Shown one piece after another: positions 1 to 8,300 of a DNA stretch of 10,046 nucleotides. The translations under genes were made by a program, and so were the position numbers. This stretch comes from Acanthaster planci (lineage: Eukaryota; Echinodermata; Asteroidea; Valvatida; Acanthasteridae). The notes beneath the pieces are model-generated. The model ran no database searches, was not told the DNA's origin, and saw only the letters and a list, made by a program, of their open reading frames with translations. Position 1 is the first letter of the stretch. Each line of letters begins with the position of its first letter. Where the stretch lies: NCBI RefSeq assembly GCF_001949145.1, contig NW_019091654.1, forward strand, positions 499,185 through 509,230. The letters are read 5' to 3'.

Positions 1-97
1 GCCTTATTCGGAAAAGATCTTTAGAAGTGAATGGAATCATCACATTGTCATTTGTTAAACCCTGGCTTTTGCAGGTCCTATGCAACCCATTTGATGG

Positions 98-188
98 GCG
101 ATGCACGACGCACGACTGACGACGCACGACGCGCGACGCACGACGGGCGACGCACGACGGGCGACGCACGATGGGCGACGAATGACGG
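98..188. repeat. Degenerate 7-bp (14-bp) minisatellite, about 13 units
   Basis: Thirteen consecutive heptamers fit the consensus (A/G)CGACG(C/G). In the later half they alternate so that a 14-bp unit GCGACGCACGACGG repeats about four times (147-188, with drift in the last copies). A related short piece lies at about 247-267. The array is GC- and CpG-rich in AT-rich surroundings. Open frames on both strands across it (Arg/Ala/Thr-rich) are products of the repeat and not genes. Confidence 0.85.
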
Positions 189-1040
189 AAAATGGCACGT
201 TTGGAACTGGTAAATGGCAGAATTGGGACACAACAAAAAGCAAAATGCGATGGACGACGGGCGACGGCAGATACGGAATTCCATACAAGAGCCATATCAA
301 GTGGCCTAGCGTATAGGCCGACAGTGAAACAGACAGGACATAAATCAAATTGAAAAAGAACGGGCAGACAGTTTAAATGTACGATACCGTATTAGACAAC
401 TAGAAACTACTAAGTGAATTTCAGCATTGTTTTTGTTAGTTAAAGAAAGCGCTTATTGCTGCATGATTGATTAGGGATCAGATGAGCCCAGAAGTCTCAT
501 CCTCTCGTAAAGTTATGTTCTCTTTAGAACAAAAGTAAAACACTACCTTCGGAGTATAAATCTTAGATCGTAATACTTTCCATTTCATTTGAAGAAAAGA
601 AATAGACTTGAAACGAAGTCAGGTTCTAGAATATTACCGGTACTATTTATATGCATAGTTGGGACAATTGTCTTTTATATGAGTTGAATTTAAAACAGAT
701 ATATCCAAATATTGCTGAAAAATTAGGTCTTCTATACATTATCTTGAAAGGGCGCTGTAGCTGCAAGAAATCACTTTCCCAGATCTTTTGTTGGAAGTCC
801 AATTCCCTCGAATTTTTGCGTAAAACGCCAAATTAATGACTAGGACATTAATGTCAGCTTACAGCTTCAATCTCTGTGACCAAAAACCTTGCTGGTTGGC
901 GATTTTTTCATTCCAAGATCAGTATTCTTTACTACCAACATGATTGAGATTCTTTGAAACCACTGAGGCCTTTCACAGAACAGACTGCCCTGAAGTAAGA
1001 AGTTACAAAGAGATATTTCTATGACTTGTGCATCACTCGT

Positions 1041-1099
1041 GGGGCGTAAATCCTGGGGGATGGGGGTATAATCATATCCCCACTTCTTGAGGGGGGGGG
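1041..1099 (+). repeat. G-rich patch with four G tracts
   Basis: G runs of 4, 5, 5 and 9 at 1041-1044, 1055-1059, 1062-1066 and 1091-1099, with a C run between the last two. It could form a G-quadruplex or hairpin on the + strand, but loop lengths are uneven (up to 24 bases). It is probably simple sequence. Similar C-rich tracts occur at about 1313-1324. Confidence 0.4.
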
Positions 1100-2269
1100 C
1101 ATGGGTTATTAAATCATCCCCAATTACTACATGTTCGTAACATCACTAAAAAGGGGAAACAATTTTATAAAGCCATTAATATCCATCATTCTGATGTAAG
1201 AGTCTGCATGAATTTGTTACAGATTATGTACATGTGTATCATGAACATCGTCCCCTATATAATGGTACAGTTCACCCCTCCGCTTTTCAAATGTCCATGG
1301 CCAGACGAATCACCCCCCCTCCCCATCGCACCAATTTCAAGCACATATTTTACACCACTGCCATCCCTGTGATATTCGCTATGGAAGACTTGATTTTGCT
1401 GTCATCACTGACTGCTGCATGACACTGCTTTTAATTGGTTATTTGTTTATATATTGTACACAAGCAAAAATGGTTCTTTTTGGGGGTGAGGTTTGCGCAA
1501 ACCATTAGTAAAGATGCCTGTAAACTGAAGGGTGCAGGAGTTAAACTGGAAAGGTACATAACTGCTACATTAATTTAGCTTGAAAAAGTTCTCAAATGGC
1601 AAAGGTATAATTTTATACATGCTGACATTATCATGAGTAACATAGTTTCAAGAAGGTCATATGCCCTGCGTACAATTACGGTAAAAATGTAAGAAGTTAG
1701 GCTTTATATTCCAAAACACAAATCGTCAAAATGTGTGTAAATTCGTCTTGTACACTGGTGGGACAACAAACTTTTATAAAGGAAGGAATTTTTTGAAAAT
1801 GCAGTTATATCATTATATCACCTACGTAGAAGACAAAAATGCATGGGATGGATGCACAGATTGAGAACCAATTAAAAATGCATGCACGAGAACTAACCAT
1901 TATGCGTACGTCATAGTTACCGCGTACCGCAATAGCAGAGTGCACGCACATTTTGTCAACAGGATATAGCACATCCCTTAAGCTTTCGTGGAACACATGA
2001 AATGACCTTTTGTATCAACATTCATACTTTTAAAATGCTGCTGTCATCAGGCATTCACGCGTCTTGTGGCTGGCATGTACAGACAAGGAAGTTGACTTCA
2101 AGCCCGGTCGATATTCAACGATACCAGCAACTCTTTGAAGGGGACTGGTATCCACGTTTCTGCCAGGAAATTATTACATGTACGGAACATAGCGACTTGG
2201 AGAGAACCCTTCGGGATCCAATAACGGCTTTGTCGATACTATCAACCTTACTGAAGACCGAAAGACGTC

Positions 2270-2339
2270 ATGGAACCCTCACTGAGTTATCGTCCAAGCA
2301 CTTCAGTGTTTCTGTTGGTTTTCATCATTCTGCCTGGAG
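2270..2339 (+). CDS. Exon 1: start codon and signal peptide
   Basis: The ATG at 2270 has G at -3 and G at +4, and an in-frame TGA at 2252-2254 rules out any upstream start on the same exon. It encodes 23 residues with a short N-terminal part and a hydrophobic core ([11 protein letters not shown]). With the first residues of exon 2 (GLA) this makes a normal secretory signal, probably cut near residue 26. The donor is G|gtaaaa, phase 1, and it joins to the phase-1 acceptor at 3263. Directing the receptor to the secretory path is inferred from the signal peptide. A spliced 5'UTR exon further upstream cannot be excluded. Confidence 0.82.
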
Positions 2340-5300
2340 GTAAAAACTAGAGAACCGAAATGAAAAACCCCTGAAATAGGATCATTTCTGTTTGTTCTAA
2401 GCAAACTTGTCAGTTTTCCTGAAAAATTTCCTGCTCATATTCTTATTAGTTTTACACGGCTGACTTCTATAATCCACTTTTTGTCACATTGTAACACCGA
2501 AATTTGCAAGTTACCTCCACTGTGAAATAAATAACTTTTAGTCTGAAATTATTATGGGAGATCAAATGGTTCTTTTGGTCCTCGATGACAAATCGTTTGT
2601 TGATCAACGAAAAACGAACTGAAGTAAAGGATCCCATTACGTCGTCACAAAACCTTATAAGTGCTGCATCATTTTTCTTGGATCATGTAAGCTTGATAAT
2701 AACCATATTTCAGACTTTACAAAAATGTGTTTGAACTGAATGCTCTGGTGAATTGCCTGTGTGGCAATTATTATAGACTTTATGAACAAGAACAGACAGT
2801 TTCAAGGTGCATTGCAGAGGGTCGTTTTGGAATGAAATTTGTTCCAGCTAAACTGAAAGTTTAAATGTTCAACACTGATTTGGGGTGTGGATACACTAGC
2901 TGAATTGTGGTGGGTTTTTTTTATTTGTTTGTTTGTTTGTTCGTTTTGTGTTTTTCTTTCTTTCTTTTCAACCGTGCGTCAATTATGACTAGACAGTAAT
3001 TGGTTAATTGGTACATAGATTATTTGGTATAGCCGAGGTATTTTGGATAAATGTGTGTGTACTTTTTAGATAGAAAAAGATTGAAATGGAAAGAAGCAAT
3101 TGTTTGACGTATAAAAGCTGTTCATAATTGAATAACTCTTCCAGAGTGAATTCGTGACTTTATTGACTCCTCTGAAGTTTGCTTTCTGATCAGACCTTAG
3201 AACAAATGAAGATTACATGAATATTGTGCGATGCCAAATAATTACGTCAAATATCATGTTAGGACTGGCCCTCAATATCGTTGGCAAGCCAGCAAGTCAG
3301 AGCACAAGCTATATGAACTCTTATGAAGCTGGTAGGGCAGTAGACGGAGATCGAAAGACGTTTTCACACACAGGTAAGCGTTTCTGCATCTGTTCCTGCA
3401 GCCAGTGTCATGCCTAATGGTCGACAAGTCCTTTCTAACTTATTCACATAATTCTCCTTTGAAACCACTACCATCTTCAATGGTATATCCCACAAAAATC
3501 ATTCATCTATCATCTTTCTTAATTTCAAGTCGTATCCAATATAAAAACTGCTTTCAATAAATATGGATGCTAAATATGACGTGACTCTGGCAGTCACCAA
3601 AGCTGACGCCGTACACAAGGGATCTTAGGACAAATGTAGATATAGACCTGAACACATTTATGACCTAACAGTACCCGAAACGTCATTTTCATCAGGGTGT
3701 TTGAGAGACCATTGGTGGAAGGTAGACCTTGAGGCAATCTACTGCTTGACGAAAATCACTATAGTCAACAGACGAGACTACGGTGGTAAGATTTTCAGAA
3801 ATCTTCTTTCTTCATTGTTTTGTGACCAGTGTGCTTTCTGTTTAGCAAGAATTACAGAAATGTATTGGTGTTTATGGTGGCTTAGAAAAGTACCACTTAT
3901 TTTAATTAGTTTGTAACCTAGCTAAAAACAATGGACCCTCTTTGGGTCATTTCGAGGTGAACACCACAACCATAGTGAAGTTTCCATTCATTCCTCTCTG
4001 TTCATTGACGGAAATCTTGAAATGCTACCCCGGCCTTTTCATTTACCTCAGTCCGAATATTTAAATAGACTATAAAGTGGTTTTCGTTACTTCTTAGAAT
4101 TGTTAGTGGCTTCTTAGAACTGTTGGCACATAATATAACGATTTGATTAAGAGATCATGACCAAAAAAAAAAACCTCGCGTTGTTTTCATTTAAAAACAA
4201 GCATCATGGTCGTAAGGATGAATTGGCAAACTGTTTGACTTTCTCAAAAGGTTCCAAAATAAGCTGTTTCTAAATGCGTTTCTAAAACGAAATGTTTTTC
4301 CCTTTTTTCTGTCAAGTCCCTTCCCTGAATCTATGACTTCGTACTCCACTTACACAATGTCATGTTTTGGGAAAATATTCAGCCATTCGTACACTCAGAA
4401 ACCTGAGGAGGCATGACATTATGAGACAGCAACAGTAAAATGTGTCAGGCAATTAGGCCTACGTCTGCGAATTACTGACGTAAGTCGTGAAATTTAGGAA
4501 GCGTTTTTTGAAAAACTTTTTTTTTATTTCAAACGTTTACTCCTTCAAAATGAAATTATTCTGTCGATACCTTGTTCCAATATCTTCCAATATTTCAACT
4601 TAACGTTATGTTTATTATATTACACTCCTTTTTTTACTTTTTTTGCTTTGGTCTCCATAAATAACCCTTGCAATAAGGATGTAAAGTTCACTTTTGGAAC
4701 TTCTTTTTCTTATTGCTAATGCAGGGGGTAGATTGGCAGGTGCGGTAGTACGAGCCGGTTTGGACCCATCAGATTTCTCACAGAACACAAGGATAGGATC
4801 AGTCCCCTCGAGTCAAGCTACCAAAGGAGCAGTCATTGATTTCATTGTAGATCCGGTAGTCTCCGCTCAATACGTCAGTGTGCAATTGTCTGCAGGCCAA
4901 GATAAATGTCTTCACCTGGCCGAAGTTGAGGTGCAGGGGGCGTCTATTTCAAGTACGTTTGCTTATAATAGTCTTCAGTATAAGCGTAAAGAGAACTGTC
5001 GTTGATATGCTCTCCTTAAAGATTAAAAATTAGCTCACACATTTCATAAAAAGACTGTGCCCAATTACTTCACTCTTGCTGTAATAAACATTAAATCTTC
5101 ATGTACAAATGTCCTATTTACAGTAAGCTGTTTTATTCAAAGTTTCTGGCTAAATGAACCGTTGAAGTTGATCTATCTGTTGTTTTTCATTTAACAATAG
5201 TTCCTTCAGTGACGACAACAGCAACTCCCAGTAGAGTCACAGTCGGCTGGTCTCAAGTGTCCTGTGCAGTTAGTTACAACGTTGACTATGCACTTAGTAA

Positions 5301-8300
5301 TAGAGATGGCTGCGAACCCATCACCCCGATGATGTACAATCAGCACTGCATTTGTCAGGAGAACCAGACTACCATATCTGCACTGATACCAAACTCAGAG
5401 TACAGTGTACAAATCCAGGCTCGTGTCAACGCTGGTTATCAACTTATGACAAGAGCACGCATCAAAACTGACTCAGTGGGTATGACAACTGATTTTAGAC
5501 GGGATCAACAGATTAACCCAGATATCTTCAATCAAATTTCCATCTTTCAGTGATTCTTATGGCCCAATTAACAATCACAACTGGCTTAAACACTTGTTAG
5601 TAAGACTGAGTGTGTTTAAGATGTTCTGCGTAAAATATTTCCTTTTGTAGATAAAACTTTCTTTGGAATTTATTTTATTTTGAAGCACCGACTGGACCAC
5701 CCACCATGGTGAGAGTCGCTTCCGCTTGCCCACGCAGCCTCACTTTCACCTGGAGCCCTCCATCGTGTGGAGACCGAGGTGGTACCATCCTAGGATACGA
5801 TTACCAGCTGAATAATCGATCGGGTACTGCTGACCAAGGAACAGCTCAAGTCACAGTAAATGAACTCCTCCCCTTCACCAGTTACAGTTTCCGAGTTGCT
5901 GCAAGGAACAATGTTGGGCCTGGACCCTACAGTCAGACTGTAACCACAATGACACTGGAAGCAGGTACTTTGTTTTTCCGCTTGATGTAAGCAAAGATAT
6001 TTATACCCCAATTGTGCATTTAACAAGAGGATTACCAGCAGAGATGCACTTGTACAAAGAATAAAATGGCATGTAGCAAAAAGATGATGAATGAGGTATT
6101 GTTTAAGAAAGTGTTTTGACTATTTTCATTTCAACAGGTCAATCTGCATTCCATCAAGGCGAAACCACAAATACGACAGTAACGATTACTTTTATAGCCC
6201 GGCAGTCTGAAGAGTTCATTGAGTAAGGAACAGAAAGACACTGAAATATGCGATAGTTAACAATTATATCTTTTCAAATAGTCTTTATTAAAGACAGAAC
6301 ATATAGTTTTAAGAATGAAGTTTGCCAAGATATGGGCTATTGTGTAACTGTATGGCCAACAAATAGAGATCATTGCTTTATCCCTTGCAGCAAATAAAAG
6401 CACGAGTGTTTGATTTGAATACTGCTTTTTACAACTCAAAAATAACATTTTGAGAAAAGGCTATCGAAGCTTTTGCTTTATGCACCACAGATTACACTCC
6501 ACTTTTTAAATTGTCCTATGTCACATTGTATTCAGATCGCATGTTATTCACGTAAAGAGGCTTGGTGTTCTGTCTGTCAACAAGACGGAATTCCTCGTTC
6601 CAGGAAGTTACGAGGACCCAGCTAGCGGGTACATTACGGCCAAATTTCTCAAGAATAAGCTCCCAGAGATGTTTGTAGTCGGAGATTCTAAGTTGTACGG
6701 TGGCTACTGGAATGCACCTCTAGAGAGAGGTGCTGTCTACAACATCAGGTTAGGATCAGTAGGCAAAGGCAGCGAAACGGTGAGTTGCTTCATGACAATA
6801 TAAATGTTACTATCGTTTGGCCTCGTGCACGAACTGGGAGTGTATGTTTGTACGCAGTATGTTTGAACACAAGGTCCTAGATCAACTGTAAAGTGACATC
6901 TTCAAACGAATAAATTCAAACAAATTGATTTATTGGTCAATTTAAGGCACTTTCTTGGTTAATTTTTTCTGCAGGAAGTCTGTGTCGCGTACTCAGAGCC
7001 ACTGACAGTTACTGGTAGGTGATATTTGGAAAAGGTTTGTATTGTTAAAACTAGAGAGATTGAGATTCTAAATGCAATTTGAAAGCAATGGCGTTTGTTT
7101 TATTCAGTAAAACCTCCAGAGGCCATCCTCCAAACACCAAGTTGCAATAAAGCAAGAATAGCAGCTGGTGTGCTGGGTGCGATTGTGCTCGTCTTAGGAT
7201 TGACTATCGTTATCACGTGTGTGATGTGGAGAAAACGAAGTAGGGAAAATACCTTGAATAGTTCCCTGGTGACTGGAACCATGGAATTGGTGAGTGACCG
7301 TTATAATTCATGCTGGGGCAATGCCTAATGCAAAGATATATTCCCCCGATAAATCAAACCATAGGCCTAATGCCTAAGAAAACTTACACATCTGGCAATC
7401 GTATTGTCAAATTCTTTTCGAACTTAGCTCACTGTGAGACTCAGACCAAACGTCATACGATGGAATCTTCAACGATTCTCGCACTGGCATGCTTAGTGAT
7501 TTCTGAAATGATGAAATTTAGGATAATCTGTCAGACTGATAAGGCGGCGTATTTATCCTTACCAATGTACGTTATGCAATTACTCCTTTGCAAAGACTGT
7601 ATTTATTCGAATCCTTTCTGCCAAAGACCACCAAACCTGCAGGAATTAATGTAGAAAACAGGGTCAGTGTTATTTACGAGGAAACGGACCTCTCTTCGTG
7701 GATGCCAAAAATGGATATCAAATGGAAGAATTTGGTCATTGAGGACGTAGTTCTTGGCAAGGGCAACTTTGGTGAAGTACGGGCAGGAGGCGTTCGGGTC
7801 AAAGGCGAAGTCACCAAGGCAGCTATCAAAACACTAAAAGGTAACACCAGTTGTATAGTACAAAGACTGTGGTGTTAAATTATCCTTAAAAGGATAAAAT
7901 TAATACTGTAGAAAAACTGTGTAATAAGATATGCTTTCATATGTTGATTGTTAAAAGGGCCAATAGTTTTTAATAAAAATAACTGTCTGTGATGATCTCA
8001 TTGTTTTTTGTGATATGGTCTTTTAAGATGGCGCCTCTGATTCTGCTGTGAAGGATTTCAAGGAGGAAATGCAGACAATGGCAAACATCAAGCCTCATCC
8101 TAACATTGTTTCTCTCTTGGGGGCGTGCTATCATGAAGGTATATCGTCAGCAACTCTTTGTAACAAGACAACTAAATAGTGGTTTGCAGTCCGCGATAAC
8201 AGAAAAACAGTATAGGCCTATCCTTTACGAGATCAAAACTGGTTGCATTCCCCCTTTTTAACGTACATTTAATATCAATTTCTATAAAAAACGTGACCTC

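Larger units (their letters stand above)
1..2269. other. Upstream region without a recognisable gene
   Basis: I see no exon-like coding segment with family resemblance on either strand. Open frames here are short, lack recognisable motifs, or follow the minisatellite. The region is AT-rich with scattered homopolymers, a minisatellite at 98-188 and a G-rich patch near 1041-1099. The part just before 2270 is presumably 5'UTR and promoter of the receptor gene, but I could not place a TATA box or start site with confidence. An AT-rich TTTATAAAGG at about 1774-1783 is only a weak candidate. Confidence 0.6.

Noticed and set aside
55-348. Open frames on both strands across the minisatellite
   Set aside because: The composition (Arg, Ala, Thr, Val runs) follows the heptamer repeat. 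No start context, splice signals or family motif.
651-836. 61-codon + strand frame, and another at 1234-1422
   Set aside because: Short, no recognisable motif, and no exon borders that connect to the receptor gene.
2002-2343. 113-codon frame as a protein-coding gene
   Set aside because: No domain or signal recognised, and it overlaps the well-supported signal-peptide exon in another frame. Kept only as a possible upstream frame.
5790-6026. Minus-strand frame opposite the second FN3
   Set aside because: It is the antisense shadow of exon 6 and has no motif of its own. The same applies to 7100-7282, 9043-9276 and 9781-10005.
2472-6531. Shared pieces TCCACTTTTT and GTCACATTGTA near 2472-2492 and 6498-6531 as a dispersed repeat
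   Set aside because: Matches of 10-11 bases in AT-rich DNA are expected by chance in 10 kb, and the flanks do not align.
7640-7670. Alternative exon 11 acceptors after CTGCAG (7643), TGTAG (7654) and AACAG (7661)
   Set aside because: The first two start in phase 1 and the third in phase 2, which does not match the phase-0 end of exon 10 without an extra unseen exon.
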